NCBI GenBank assembly: GCA_036557785.1
Contig: DATBGZ010000015.1
Location: 62,001-126,000, forward strand
Origin: DATBGZ01 sp036557785
GTDB taxonomy: Bacteria; Actinomycetota; Actinomycetes; Mycobacteriales; Micromonosporaceae
Direction of reading: 5' to 3'
Length of the DNA: 64,000 nt
The notes beneath the pieces were generated by a model. It ran no database searches. It saw only the letters and a list, made by a program, of their open reading frames with translations, and was not told where the DNA came from. Positions 8,255-17,196 of this stretch are shown here, piece by piece (position 1 is the first letter of the stretch; each line of letters starts with the position of its first letter). Position numbers and translations under genes: made by a program.

Positions 8255-9700
8255 TCAGCGCTGCGTCACGCCCAGGAGCACCCCGAGCCGCTGCTGCTGC
8301 TTCGGGGCGTCGAGATCCGCCGTGGAGCAGGTCATCGCGAGCCGGCCGCGGTCGAGCACCGCGACGCGGTCGGCCACGGCGTTGGCGAGGGCGAGGTTCT
8401 GCTCGGCGATGAGGATGGCCATGCCCCGGCCGGCGAGCGTGGCCAAGGCCGCCGTCAAGGCGGCGATGACGCTCGGCGCAAGGCCCTCGGATGGTTCGTC
8501 GAGGACGAGGAGCCGCGGCTGGGTGAGCAGGGCGCGGGCGAGGGCGAGCATCTGCTGCTCGCCGCCCGAGAGGTGCCGGGCCTGGTGACGGGTGCGCGCG
8601 GCCAGTTCCGGTAGCACGTCGAGGATCTCGTCGATCGTCCACTGTGGTGGCCCGGCCGATGACCGGCGTGCGGCCCGCAGGTGTTCGGCCACGGTCAACG
8701 GTGCGAACAGGCGCCGACCCTGGGGCACGATCGCGATGCCGGCCCGGGCGGGGTCATGCGCCCGGCGGGTGGGCAAGGGCAGGCCGTCGAGCTCGATCCG
8801 CCCCGGTCGCCGTATGGGCAGCAGTCCGGCCACTGTGGACAGCAACGTCGTCTTGCCGGCGCCGTTGCGGCCGAGCACGGCGAGGGTCTCGCCCTGGTGC
8901 AGCTCCAAGTCGACGCCGTGCAGCACCGGCGCGCCGTGGTAGCCCGCGCGCACGTCCCGCACCCGCAGCAACACCGGACCGGCGGCACCCGGACGGCGGG
9001 TGGTCGGGCGGCGGGTGCCGGTGGCCAGGTAGGCATCGTGCACGGCCGGGTCGGCGCGCACCTGCGGGCCGGACCCGGTGGCCAGGTGCCGGCCGTGGTG
9101 CAGGACGGTGATGGTGCGCGCCAGCTCCCAGACCAGGTCGAGGTTGTGATCGGCGAGCAGGACAGTCGTGGTGCCGGCAAGGTCGCGCAGGTGCGCGGTC
9201 AGGTCGCTGATCTCGTGCGGATCGAGGCCGGCCGAGGGTTCGTCGAGCAGCAGCAGCCGCGGTCGTCGGGCCAGGGCCATGGCGAGCTCGAGCCGGCGTT
9301 GCAGACCGTACGGGAGCCGCCCCGCCGGGGTGTGGCCGTGGCTGCCCAAGCCGGTCTGTTCGACCAGCCGCGCCACCCGCTCGGGGTCGCGGCTCGCGAG
9401 GGAGAGGTTGTCGGCGACGCTCAGCCGGGCGAACAGTGCAGGGTGCTGGAAGGTCCGGCCGATCCCCAGCCGGGCGCGTCGGGCGGCACCGAGCGCGGTG
9501 ACGTCGCGTCCATCGAGGATCACGCGACCGCTGGTCGGGCGCAGCGTGCCCGCGATCAGGTTGAGCAGTGTGGTCTTGCCGGCCCCGTTCGGACCGATCA
9601 CCGCGTTGCATGTGCCGGCCTCGATATCGATGGTCATCTCCTGCAGGGCGACCAGTCCGCCAAACCGGCGTCCCACTGACTCCAGGCGCAGCATGCTCAT
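8255..9700 (-). CDS. Fused double ATPase of branched-chain amino-acid-type ABC transporter (LivG-LivF)
   Basis: One 481-residue polypeptide carries two complete ABC domains. The N-terminal (LivG-like) half has Walker A GPNGAGKTTLL and Walker B LLLLDEPSAGLDP. The C-terminal (LivF-like) half has Walker A GRNGAGKTTLL, the signature LSGGEQQMLALARALL and LLVLDEPSEGLAP. In most bacteria these are two proteins that form a heterodimer under LivH/LivM, and here they are covalently joined. The ATG at 9700 overlaps the stop of livM as ATGA, favouring translational coupling and this start over the ATG at 9721. The N-terminal half's own ABC signature is weaker (LPYGLQRRLELAMALA). It powers uptake of amino acids, amides or urea; the substrate is unknown. 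Confidence 0.9.
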   Translation of the reverse strand: MSMLRLESVGRRFGGLVALQEMTIDIEAGTCNAVIGPNGAGKTTLLNLIAGTLRPTSGRVILDGRDVTALGAARRARLGIGRTFQHPALFARLSVADNLSLASRDPERVARLVEQTGLGSHGHTPAGRLPYGLQRRLELAMALARRPRLLLLDEPSAGLDPHEISDLTAHLRDLAGTTTVLLADHNLDLVWELARTITVLHHGRHLATGSGPQVRADPAVHDAYLATGTRRPTTRRPGAAGPVLLRVRDVRAGYHGAPVLHGVDLELHQGETLAVLGRNGAGKTTLLSTVAGLLPIRRPGRIELDGLPLPTRRAHDPARAGIAIVPQGRRLFAPLTVAEHLRAARRSSAGPPQWTIDEILDVLPELAARTRHQARHLSGGEQQMLALARALLTQPRLLVLDEPSEGLAPSVIAALTAALATLAGRGMAILIAEQNLALANAVADRVAVLDRGRLAMTCSTADLDAPKQQQRLGVLLGVTQR

Positions 9701-10683
9701 CGCCGTCTGCCCTGCCACCATGGACGCAGCCGTTCCGACAGTGCCGGCCGATAGGCGACGAGGACGAACACCAAGCCGAGCAGAGCCAGCGCATGCCCGC
9801 CGGTCCGGGCACCGATCAGGTCACGGACCGCGACGATGAGCACCGCTGCCGCGACGGCACCACGCATCGTGCCCGCACCGATGGCGGCGGCGAGCAGCGC
9901 CAGCGCCGACGTCGAGACGGTGAAGTCAGCGGGGCTCAGGTACCGGGTTGCCGCGACCATGAGCGCTCCCGCCGCGCCCGCGATGCTGGCCGCCGCAACG
10001 TGACCGGCGAACAGGGTCGCGGTGACGGCGTGGCCGAGCGCAGCCAGGCGCGGCTCATGGTTGGCGGACGCGCGCAGGCGCAGCGCCCAGGGGCTGCGCA
10101 GCAGTGCCGCCACGAGGGCGGCGACCAGCAGGAAGCAGCCGAGCAGGTACCAGTAGACATACGGCGCCGCCCGAAGTGCCCCGCCGGGGACCAGGCTCAC
10201 CGGCGGGGTGGGCAGGCCGTTGTCACCGTTGGTGAGGCCGCTCCACTGCGACGCCACGGTGCGGACGAGCTCGGCGATGGCGAGCGTGACCATCAGGTGG
10301 GTGGCCGCGCGGGTGCGTAGGACCAGCGGCGCGGTGAGCGCCCCCACTGCGGCGGCCACGAGGGCTGCGGCAACGAGCTGGATGGGCGCGCTGCCGACCC
10401 CGGCTCGAGTGGCGAGCAGGGCGGCCGTGTATGCGCCGATCGCCAGGTAGCCGGCCTGGCCCAGCGACGGCAGGCCGGCCACCCCGAGCAGTTGGGTGCT
10501 GATCGCCACCATCGCCAGCACCATGGCGGTGCAGCCGACGGAGACCACATAGGAGTTCACGACCGCCGGCAGCCCGCCGGCCGCGCCGACCGCGATGGCG
10601 AAGACGGTCCAGGACGCCCGCCGGCGGTGGGTGGATTGGGCGGCGGGCGTGGACGCGGCGGTGCGGGTGCTGGTCGTGGTCAT
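9697..10683 (-). CDS. livM: ABC transporter permease, LivM family
   Basis: This 328-residue membrane protein has about eight to ten hydrophobic segments. The LivM-type signature runs through LLGVAGLPSLGQAGYLAIGA (EAA-like start) and later AASIAGAAGALMVAATRYLS. It pairs with the LivH-like protein to form the membrane channel. The start ATG at 10683 overlaps the livH stop (ATGA), and the end overlaps the ATPase start, so the three are translationally coupled. The N-terminus is Thr/Ala-rich and probably cytoplasmic. Confidence 0.88.
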   Translation of the reverse strand: MTTTSTRTAASTPAAQSTHRRRASWTVFAIAVGAAGGLPAVVNSYVVSVGCTAMVLAMVAISTQLLGVAGLPSLGQAGYLAIGAYTAALLATRAGVGSAPIQLVAAALVAAAVGALTAPLVLRTRAATHLMVTLAIAELVRTVASQWSGLTNGDNGLPTPPVSLVPGGALRAAPYVYWYLLGCFLLVAALVAALLRSPWALRLRASANHEPRLAALGHAVTATLFAGHVAAASIAGAAGALMVAATRYLSPADFTVSTSALALLAAAIGAGTMRGAVAAAVLIVAVRDLIGARTGGHALALLGLVFVLVAYRPALSERLRPWWQGRRR

Positions 10684-11537
10684 GGCGATCCCATCGGCGC
10701 AGCCCGACTGCGGACCACGAGCACCGCGAGCAGGACGCAGAACAGCAGGAACGGAGCCAGATCGGCGGCGGCGATCACTCCGATGGTCTGGACCTGGCCG
10801 ACGAGCAGTGCGGCGGCCAACGTGCCGGGGATGGAGCCGGTCCCGCCGATGATCACAATGATCAGCGACAGGACGAGCACGGTGGTGTCGACACCGGCAG
10901 CCGGACCGAGCAGCGGGGCGCCCAGCACGCCACCGGTGACGGCCAGCACCCCACCGGAGGCCATCGCTACGCTCTGGACCGCCCGCGTGTTGACGCCAGT
11001 TGCGGCTGCCATCGTCGGATCGGCCACGGTGGCGCGCAGCAGCACACCGTAGCGGCTGCGGGCGATGACCAGGTGCAACGCCAGACCGAGCAGCGCGGCC
11101 AGAGCGATGAAGACGAGCCGGTAGATCGGGTAGCCGAACCCGCCGATGCTGATGCTGCCCGCCAGCGCGGTTGGTGCGACGGCCAGCAACGGGGCACCGC
11201 CGAACACGGTGGTGTAGGCGTCCGCGGCCAGCAGGGACAGGCCGAGGGTCGCCAGCGCATGCGCCAGCGGCCCGGCCGGCGCGAGCGGACGCATCGCGGC
11301 GCCGAGTGCGACCCCCGACACCGCGCCGGCGGCGACACCGGCAGCGACCGCCGCCGCGAGACCGGCCAGGCTCCCGTCGCCGAGCAGGTAGGCGATACAC
11401 GCCCCGGCCAGGTAGAGGCTTCCGTGTGCGAGGTTGAGCACGCCCATCACGCCGAAGATGAGGGTCAGGCCGGCGGCGACCACGAACAACAGCAGGCCGA
11501 ACGCGACGCCGTCCAGGGCGGTCACCGCGTACGTCAT
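10680..11537 (-). CDS. livH: ABC transporter permease, LivH family
   Basis: This 285-residue integral membrane protein begins FGLLLFVVAAGLTLIFGVMG then VLNLAHGSLYLAGACIAYLL, the characteristic LivH start. A late LIIVIIGGTGSIPGTLAAAL segment is the conserved glycine-rich motif of the family. It forms the permease dimer with the following LivM. A strong hairpin lies in the 84-bp gap upstream, so it may be transcribed less than the binding protein. Confidence 0.88.
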   Translation of the reverse strand: MTYAVTALDGVAFGLLLFVVAAGLTLIFGVMGVLNLAHGSLYLAGACIAYLLGDGSLAGLAAAVAAGVAAGAVSGVALGAAMRPLAPAGPLAHALATLGLSLLAADAYTTVFGGAPLLAVAPTALAGSISIGGFGYPIYRLVFIALAALLGLALHLVIARSRYGVLLRATVADPTMAAATGVNTRAVQSVAMASGGVLAVTGGVLGAPLLGPAAGVDTTVLVLSLIIVIIGGTGSIPGTLAAALLVGQVQTIGVIAAADLAPFLLFCVLLAVLVVRSRAAPMGSP

Positions 11538-11565
11538 GGCGCACCGTCGCCGGTGCCCAGGGGGC

Positions 11566-11599
11566 AGGGCCGGAGGGGAGCGGCGATCCCCCCGGCCCT
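11566..11599 (-). terminator. Hairpin between methyltransferase and permease genes (possible attenuator)
   Basis: AGGGCCGG (11566-11573) pairs with CCGGCCCT (11592-11599), and inside it GGGG pairs with CCCC with single-base bulges. It sits in the only sizeable gap of an otherwise tightly packed gene string, between the methyltransferase stop (11622) and livH start (11537). It could end part of the transcripts so that the binding protein is made in excess over the permeases. The role is inferred. Confidence 0.5.
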
Positions 11600-11621
11600 A
11601 GTCTCGAATACTCCCATGGAT

Positions 11622-12461
11622 CTATTGCTCGGTGGCCCGCCGGCCGGTGGTGGTGTGCATGGGGAACAGGTAGGCCATGGTCTGCGAGTCGGTCACGGCG
11701 GCACGCAGCAGGTCGAGCTGGTCCGTGGTCATGCCCCGCGCGAGCAGGGCGTCCTGGAGCAGGTACGAGTTGTGCAGGTGGAGCAGGTGGCCGGCCTGCC
11801 CGCCGTACCACAGCCGGTTGTGGACGACCGTGTTCACGTCGGTCAGGTCGCAATCACGCATGGCGATGGGTACCCGCGGCCCCCAGGAGGTGTCGGCGCC
11901 GTTGGCAAGCATGATCGCCGGCACCAGGGTCTGGTACGTCTCATACGCCTGTGCCGCGGCCGGGCTGGGGGCGTGCAGCAGCGTCCTGGTTGTCGGATCG
12001 GTCCAGTCCGAGATCACGATGACGCCGCCAGGTCGCAGCGCGGTGGCGAGTCTGCGCAGGACCTGCTCACGGTCGGGCAGGAAGACCAGAACCGCCCGGG
12101 CGTGCACCAGGTCGAAGCTGGCCTCGGGCAGGTCGGTGGTGCGCACGTCGCCGGTGAGTGCGGTGACGTTGGTCCGGGCCGGGATCTGGCTGGTGTTCAG
12201 GTCCAGAGCGGTGACATGGCCAGCCGGCGTGGCCTTCTCGGCGAGCCAGGCGGTGATGGTGCCGGCGCCCGCGCCGACGTCCAGGCACCGAGCGCCCGGG
12301 GGAATGTCGAGTTGGGACAGTACGCTGATGGAGTCCGCGTCGAGGATCTCGGCCAGCACCCGCCGCTGCTGTGCGGCGTGGTCGTCGCCGGTGTCGCCGG
12401 CGAAGGTGTACTGAGCCGGTACGCCGGCCGGCCCGGTGATCGTGGTGTCCACTGTGGTCAC
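11622..12461 (-). CDS. Class I SAM-dependent methyltransferase
   Basis: This 279-residue protein has the Rossmann methyltransferase core: motif I CLDVGAGAGTITAWLAEKA, a motif II aspartate in VTALDLN, and LRPGGVIVISDWTD for the post-III loop. The GTG at 12461 is preceded by AAAGGAG at 12470-12476 with eight bases between, so it is preferred to the ATG at 12491 that lies inside the upstream gene. The substrate is unknown. Its position between the solute-binding protein and the permeases of one operon is unusual and hints that the imported compound, or something made from it, is methylated. Confidence 0.85.
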   Translation of the reverse strand: MTTVDTTITGPAGVPAQYTFAGDTGDDHAAQQRRVLAEILDADSISVLSQLDIPPGARCLDVGAGAGTITAWLAEKATPAGHVTALDLNTSQIPARTNVTALTGDVRTTDLPEASFDLVHARAVLVFLPDREQVLRRLATALRPGGVIVISDWTDPTTRTLLHAPSPAAAQAYETYQTLVPAIMLANGADTSWGPRVPIAMRDCDLTDVNTVVHNRLWYGGQAGHLLHLHNSYLLQDALLARGMTTDQLDLLRAAVTDSQTMAYLFPMHTTTGRRATEQ

Positions 12462-12477
12462 AGATGTTCTCCTTTGG

Positions 12478-13695
12478 TTATTCCCCGCCAAGGACGGTGA
12501 GGGTCTCGATGACGACGTTGGCTCGGCCCCGTCCGTCGATGCGGACCTGGCGCAGATACCACGGCTGGGTGGGTGCGTGGTCGGCGGCGAACCGCCAGTC
12601 GCCTCGCGGGCTCGGGATCACGCCGAGACCGGCGATGGCGGCGTTGACGGACTCGGATGTCGGCTCAGGACCGGCGGCGGCCAGGGCGAGGTCGAGGACC
12701 AGCGCCGCGTCCCAGCCCTGCATGTTGGGCTGGGCCGGGGTCTCGCCGTACTCGGCCTGGAACGCCGCGGCGAACTCCCGGTTGGCCGGGTTGTCCAGGT
12801 CCGGGGCGTAGTTCAGCGACGAGTACACCCCGTCGGCGGCCTCGCCCATGGCGGCCAGGACGGCGTTGCCCTCGGTGGTCACCCCGGTCACGTACAGCGG
12901 CAGCCGGTCGCCGATCACCTGGTCGTACTGCTTGATGAACGCGATCGCGTTCGCGCCGCCGAAGAACGCGAACGCGGCCTTCGCGTCGCTGGCGGCGATC
13001 TGGTTCAGGTACGGCACGAAGTTGGTGGTGTTCGGGTACGGCGTCCAGGTCGGCTTACCGCCGGGGTTGGCCAGCACGCCTCCGGCGGCGGTGAACGGGC
13101 CGACGAAGCCGTTGACGAACCCGTACCCTCCGGCGAAGTCCGGACCGATCGCCCACACCGGACCATCCACATGGGAGCGCACGTAGTCGACCAGCGCGCG
13201 GCCCGGCTCGCTGAGCCGGAAGGAGGAGTACCAGGCGTAGTCCAGGCTCAGGTTCGGGACCACGTCCATCCGGCCACCGGTCCCGATGAACGGGATCTTC
13301 GCCTCCCCGGTGGCCTGGAGCACGGACATCATGGCGTCCTGGCTGACCGTGCCGACCATGAGCTCGATGTGGTCGGAGTCGATGAGCTTGCGGATGCCGT
13401 CTCGAGCGGCCTGCAAGCCGTCCGCCTCGTCCACCATCGTCGTGGCGATGTCGAATCCGCCCAGCCTGTTGTCGTGCTGCTTGAGGTAAAGGTCCCACCC
13501 TCGGATGAAGTCGTCGCCGGCCACGGCGAGCACGCCCGAGGTGGGCCACATCAGGCCGATCCGGATCGGGCCGTCCCGACGGGACTCGGCGGGGTTCAGG
13601 CTGGAGCCGCTGCAGCCGGACGACAGCGCCAACAGCAGCGTCAGCCCGGCCGCGAACAGCGCCCGCCAGCGGCGGAGTACTCGTACGATTGACAT
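12478..13695 (-). CDS. Solute-binding lipoprotein, LivJ/Leu-Ile-Val-binding type
   Basis: This is a 405-residue periplasmic-binding-protein type I lipoprotein. A basic start (RVLRRWRALFAAGLTLLL) leads to the lipobox LSSGC with Cys about residue 28. The mature part begins IRIGLMWPTSGVLAVAGDDF, typical of HAAT-family receptors, with an Asp/Gly-rich hinge (DEADGLQAARDGIRKLIDSD) and later MQGWDAALVLDLALAAAG. It delivers substrate to the LivH/LivM/ATPase genes downstream. Its start lies only 13 bases after the conservon GTPase stop, so the conservon and transporter probably share a transcript. Confidence 0.9.
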   Translation of the reverse strand: MSIVRVLRRWRALFAAGLTLLLALSSGCSGSSLNPAESRRDGPIRIGLMWPTSGVLAVAGDDFIRGWDLYLKQHDNRLGGFDIATTMVDEADGLQAARDGIRKLIDSDHIELMVGTVSQDAMMSVLQATGEAKIPFIGTGGRMDVVPNLSLDYAWYSSFRLSEPGRALVDYVRSHVDGPVWAIGPDFAGGYGFVNGFVGPFTAAGGVLANPGGKPTWTPYPNTTNFVPYLNQIAASDAKAAFAFFGGANAIAFIKQYDQVIGDRLPLYVTGVTTEGNAVLAAMGEAADGVYSSLNYAPDLDNPANREFAAAFQAEYGETPAQPNMQGWDAALVLDLALAAAGPEPTSESVNAAIAGLGVIPSPRGDWRFAADHAPTQPWYLRQVRIDGRGRANVVIETLTVLGGE

Positions 13696-13708
13696 GTTTC
13701 TCGCTTTC

Positions 13709-14326
13709 TCACGGGACTTGGCTAGGTACGGGCTGGCCGCGGCGCAGTGCCAGCACGTGTTCGACCAGGGCGGTCAGGACCTGCCGCACGTGGTCGCGGT
13801 CGCGGGCATCGCAGGTGAGCACCGGAATGTCGCCGGGCACGCGCAGCGCGAGCCGGACCTCGGACAGCTCGTAGCGTGGCGCGCCGTCGAACTGGTTGAG
13901 CGCCACGACATAGGGAAGACCGCGGTGTTCCATGTAGTCCATCGAGGCGAAGCAGTCATCCAGGCGGCGGGCGTCGGCCAGCACCACCGATCCGATCGCG
14001 CCCAGGCACAGCTCGCCCCACATGTACCAGAACCGGTCCTGGCCGGGCGTGCCGAACAGGTAGAGGATCAGTGTCTCGTCGATGGTGATGCGGCCGAAGT
14101 CCATCGCCACCGTGGTGGCCGCCTTCGCCGGGGTCAGCACGATGTCGTCGAGACCGCTGGCCGCGGTGGTCATGACCTCTTCTGTCCGCAGTGGAGTGAT
14201 CTCCGAGGCGGCGCCGACCAGGGTTGTCTTGCCCACCCCGAACCCTCCGGCGACGACGATCTTCGCTGAGGTGACCTGCCGGGGAGCGGTCGATGGATGG
14301 GCGCCCCGCGCACTGCGTCCGGTCAT
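13709..14326 (-). CDS. cvnD: Conservon GTPase CvnD
   Basis: This 205-residue Ras/MglA-like small GTPase contains a P-loop GGFGVGKTTLVG near residue 27, the switch segment LFGTPGQDRFWYMW and the base-recognition motif ALNQFDG, with Gln in place of the usual Lys as in other conservon GTPases. In conservons it works with a membrane histidine kinase-like protein and a roadblock protein as a bacterial counterpart of G-protein signalling. Its ATG overlaps the cvnB stop (ATGA). The DUF742 protein (CvnC), normally coded between B and D, is absent. Confidence 0.92.
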   Translation of the reverse strand: MTGRSARGAHPSTAPRQVTSAKIVVAGGFGVGKTTLVGAASEITPLRTEEVMTTAASGLDDIVLTPAKAATTVAMDFGRITIDETLILYLFGTPGQDRFWYMWGELCLGAIGSVVLADARRLDDCFASMDYMEHRGLPYVVALNQFDGAPRYELSEVRLALRVPGDIPVLTCDARDRDHVRQVLTALVEHVLALRRGQPVPSQVP

Positions 14327-14730
14327 GCCCGCTGCGGTTGGCGCACATCGGGGGCCAACGCACCGGCGACCCGGTTGATCAGGCTGGCCATCTCGTAGGT
14401 CACCTGGCCGAGATCGCAGTCCTTGGCCGCCACCACCGTCAGGGTCGATTTCTCATCGATCGCCATCATCACCAGCAGGCCGTTGGTCATCTCGACCAGG
14501 TTGTGCTCCACCGCACCGCCGTTCATCAACCGCGCCGCACCGTGCGTCAGCGACGCGACCCCGCTGGTGAACGCGGAGAGCTGGTCGGCCTGCTCCACCG
14601 GCAGGTGCCGGCTCGTCGCGATCTTCATGCCATCGCCGGACACCGCCAGGGCGTGCACGAGCCCGGGGACCTGGTCGCACAACCCGTCCAGCAGGTATCC
14701 CCAGTCCCGGTTGCCTGTCATCGCCTGCAT
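14323..14730 (-). CDS. cvnB: Conservon roadblock/LC7 protein CvnB
   Basis: This 135-residue roadblock/LC7-fold protein shows the typical sequence GLVHALAVSGDGMKIATSRH followed by LSAFTSGVASLTHGAARLMN and LLVMMAIDEKSTLTVVAAKD. Proteins of this type act as regulators or partners of the conservon GTPase. It sits 69 bases after cvnA and overlaps cvnD directly. Confidence 0.93.
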   Translation of the reverse strand: MQAMTGNRDWGYLLDGLCDQVPGLVHALAVSGDGMKIATSRHLPVEQADQLSAFTSGVASLTHGAARLMNGGAVEHNLVEMTNGLLVMMAIDEKSTLTVVAAKDCDLGQVTYEMASLINRVAGALAPDVRQPQRA

Positions 14731-14799
14731 GTCTCTCCACCCATCTCCGGCCGACCTGGCGTCGGACCTGGCTGTGACTGACGTCGTTGTCTGTCGCGG

Positions 14800-17196
14800 C
14801 TATCGGCGCCCGCGACCGGCCCGGCCCAGGCCGTTCTGGTACGCGGCCATCTGCAGCCGGATGCGGTCCGGATCGCGCCGCGCCGGGGCCGGCTGCCCGA
14901 TCACCAGGTCGACGGTGGGAACCACTCGGTCGCCGGGCTGGCGGATCGGCAGACCCGAACGGGTCCACTCCGATACCGTGGCGGTGCCGGCCGCCAAGGC
15001 GGCCCGGGCGGAGGCCTGCCACGCCGCCGGAACGGGTGCTCCGCCACCCCCCGGCGACGCGCCTGGCTGGAACCACGAGCGCGTTGGCTCGTGGCGCAGC
15101 TCGTCGTAGATCACCGGCGAGGCGAGCTCCCCTCGCGGCCGTGGTATCGCCGACCGGCTCGGCGACGACCTCCCGCCCGGTGCCGCAACCGGGTGCAGCG
15201 CGGCGGTCGTCTCGTGCCCCGCCGACCGACCACGGTCCATCAACTCGGCCGGCACCGTCAGGTTCACCCACGTGCCGCGGTGCAGCACCGACCGGAACCA
15301 CACCGTCACCCCCAACCGCTGCGCGAGCGCGCCCGCCACCGGCAGGCCCATGTGCTGCGTCGTGCGGTGGTCCAGCCGATGCGGGTTGGCGATGCGGGCC
15401 CTGATCAGGTTCAGGTCCGCCGCGCTCAGCCCGGTGCCCTCGTCCCGGATCTGGATATGTAACTGGTCGCCGACCTGTTTCGCCTCGACCCGCACCGGCG
15501 ACTCGGGTGGCGAGAACCGGGTCGCGTTGTCCAACAGCTCGGCCAGCAGGTGGACCAGCTCGTCGACCGACTCGCCGCGGATGTGCACCGACGGGTCCAC
15601 GGCCGTCGCGACCACTCGCTGGTAGGCGTCGATCTCCTGCCCGGCGGCGCGCAGCACGTCCGTCAACAGAACCGGATCCGCGCGGACCCGGCCACCACCG
15701 CTGCCGCCGGCCAGCACCTGCAGGTTGAAGATCAGCCGTCGGATCAGAACCGCGATGTGGTCCAGCGTGAACAGCTTCGCCAGCCGGTCCGTGTCCCGCT
15801 CGTTGCGCTCGAGCACGTCCAGGCTGCCCATCATCGCGTCCGCCCGCAGTTGCAGCCGCCGCGACAGGGACACCAGGATCGCCCCGACGCCGGCCCGCAG
15901 CGCCGCCTGCTCCCCGGCCACACGGATCGCCGACGCGGTGACGTGGTTGAACGCGTCGGCGACCCGACCTACTTCGTCGCTTCCGTCCACCGGGATCGGT
16001 CGCGACGCGGCGGCCAGTAACCGGGTCACCGTGGCCGGGTCGGCGTGCTCGGCATCCAGCTCGCGGACCATCGCGGGCAACCGGCGCTCGGCGACCTCGA
16101 TCGCGCCGGTCTGAAGCCGGGACAGCGAGCCGGACAGCGAGCCGGCCACGACCGCGCCGATCACCAGCGCGACCAGCAGCAGCCCAGCCACCACACCAGA
16201 GGCCAGCCAGATCCCGCGCATCTGCGCGTCCCGCTCCGCGGTCACCGACGTCAGCAGATCGGCGTCCAGATCGGACTCCACCCGGTGCATCAGGTCCATG
16301 CGCGCACCGACCGCAGCCACCCAGCCCTTCGGGTCGATCCCCAACGCCAACGGCAGGCCCGGCTGTGATCGGACGACGAGCCCCTGCAGCCGCTCGGCGA
16401 GCAGCACCTGGTCGCCGCCGGTGACTCGGCCGTTCAACCGGCCGGGCCACGACGGCGGGCTCAGGTCGGCGAACGTCTGCATCGACTCGGTAATGCCGGT
16501 GTCGGCGGCCACCACCTCCTGCTGCGCGACCGGCGTGAGCACACCGGCCGCCATGGCTCGCACTGCCGCGACCTCGAGCTGACCGGTCGACTCGATCGCC
16601 GCCGACAACGCCGCCGCCGCCCGCAACCCGTTCGCCGTCGCCGCGTCCACGCCGATCTGGCCAAGCCCCTGCCGGTAGGACAGCAGATCGGCGATCGTCG
16701 CGCGGTACCGGAACGTCACTGCCGACAGCACGGCGTCCGGCGCCTGGGCGACCTTGTCCCGCAACGCGTCCAGCCCAGCCAGCTCGGTGTCGATTCGTGC
16801 CAGCAACGTAGCCGTGCCCGCGGGCACTCGTACGCGATCCCGTAGCGCCTTGAACTCCGCCACGGCGATGTCCGTGGCCGAGCCGGCGCGGTGGAGTTCG
16901 TCCAGTGCCGCGCCACCGGCGCCCTTGGCGAAGACCAGCGCCGCCGCCGCGCGTTCGGTCTGCAGCGAAGCCGCCAGCCGGGCCGCTTCCCCGCCGACGG
17001 CCACGAGCTCACGCGCCCGACCCGCCTGACCGGCCCGGTCCGCCGCCGAGACGACGTTCACGGCGGTCAACCCCAGGGTCGCCAACACCGGGAGCAGCAG
17101 GATGACTGCCAGCTTCACGCGGATCGGCTGGTTCCGCAGCCAGCGCCGCCGGGCCCGCACCGCAACCCCGGCGGTGCGGATCGCTGTGTGCGTCAC
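14800..17196 (-). CDS. cvnA: Conservon sensor kinase-like protein CvnA with nitrate/nitrite-sensing domain
   Basis: This 798-residue membrane protein has a first transmembrane helix at about 28-48 and a NIT-type extracellular sensor of about 280 residues, with SLQTERAAAALVFAKGAGGA near its start. A second helix is at about 329-352, then a HAMP region, a dimerisation segment with LFTLDHIAVLIRR (candidate phospho-histidine H480) and an ATPase domain with an N-box LLAELLDNATRFSPP and a G-box RDEGTGLSAADLNL. The tail after about 650 is Pro/Arg/Ala-rich and disordered. It heads the conservon. NIT domains are associated with nitrate/nitrite sensing; the real ligand here is unknown. Confidence 0.92.
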   Translation of the reverse strand: MTHTAIRTAGVAVRARRRWLRNQPIRVKLAVILLLPVLATLGLTAVNVVSAADRAGQAGRARELVAVGGEAARLAASLQTERAAAALVFAKGAGGAALDELHRAGSATDIAVAEFKALRDRVRVPAGTATLLARIDTELAGLDALRDKVAQAPDAVLSAVTFRYRATIADLLSYRQGLGQIGVDAATANGLRAAAALSAAIESTGQLEVAAVRAMAAGVLTPVAQQEVVAADTGITESMQTFADLSPPSWPGRLNGRVTGGDQVLLAERLQGLVVRSQPGLPLALGIDPKGWVAAVGARMDLMHRVESDLDADLLTSVTAERDAQMRGIWLASGVVAGLLLVALVIGAVVAGSLSGSLSRLQTGAIEVAERRLPAMVRELDAEHADPATVTRLLAAASRPIPVDGSDEVGRVADAFNHVTASAIRVAGEQAALRAGVGAILVSLSRRLQLRADAMMGSLDVLERNERDTDRLAKLFTLDHIAVLIRRLIFNLQVLAGGSGGGRVRADPVLLTDVLRAAGQEIDAYQRVVATAVDPSVHIRGESVDELVHLLAELLDNATRFSPPESPVRVEAKQVGDQLHIQIRDEGTGLSAADLNLIRARIANPHRLDHRTTQHMGLPVAGALAQRLGVTVWFRSVLHRGTWVNLTVPAELMDRGRSAGHETTAALHPVAAPGGRSSPSRSAIPRPRGELASPVIYDELRHEPTRSWFQPGASPGGGGAPVPAAWQASARAALAAGTATVSEWTRSGLPIRQPGDRVVPTVDLVIGQPAPARRDPDRIRLQMAAYQNGLGRAGRGRR

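Noticed and set aside
10684..11853. Apparent 5' extension of the livM reading frame
   Set aside because: The frame stays open through livH in another phase, but the protein-like part begins only at the ATG at 10683, where the livH stop overlaps it.
11073..12500. 475-codon plus-strand frame opposite livH and the methyltransferase
   Set aside because: Low-complexity Gln/Arg/Gly composition, no motif, and it runs across several well-supported minus-strand genes.
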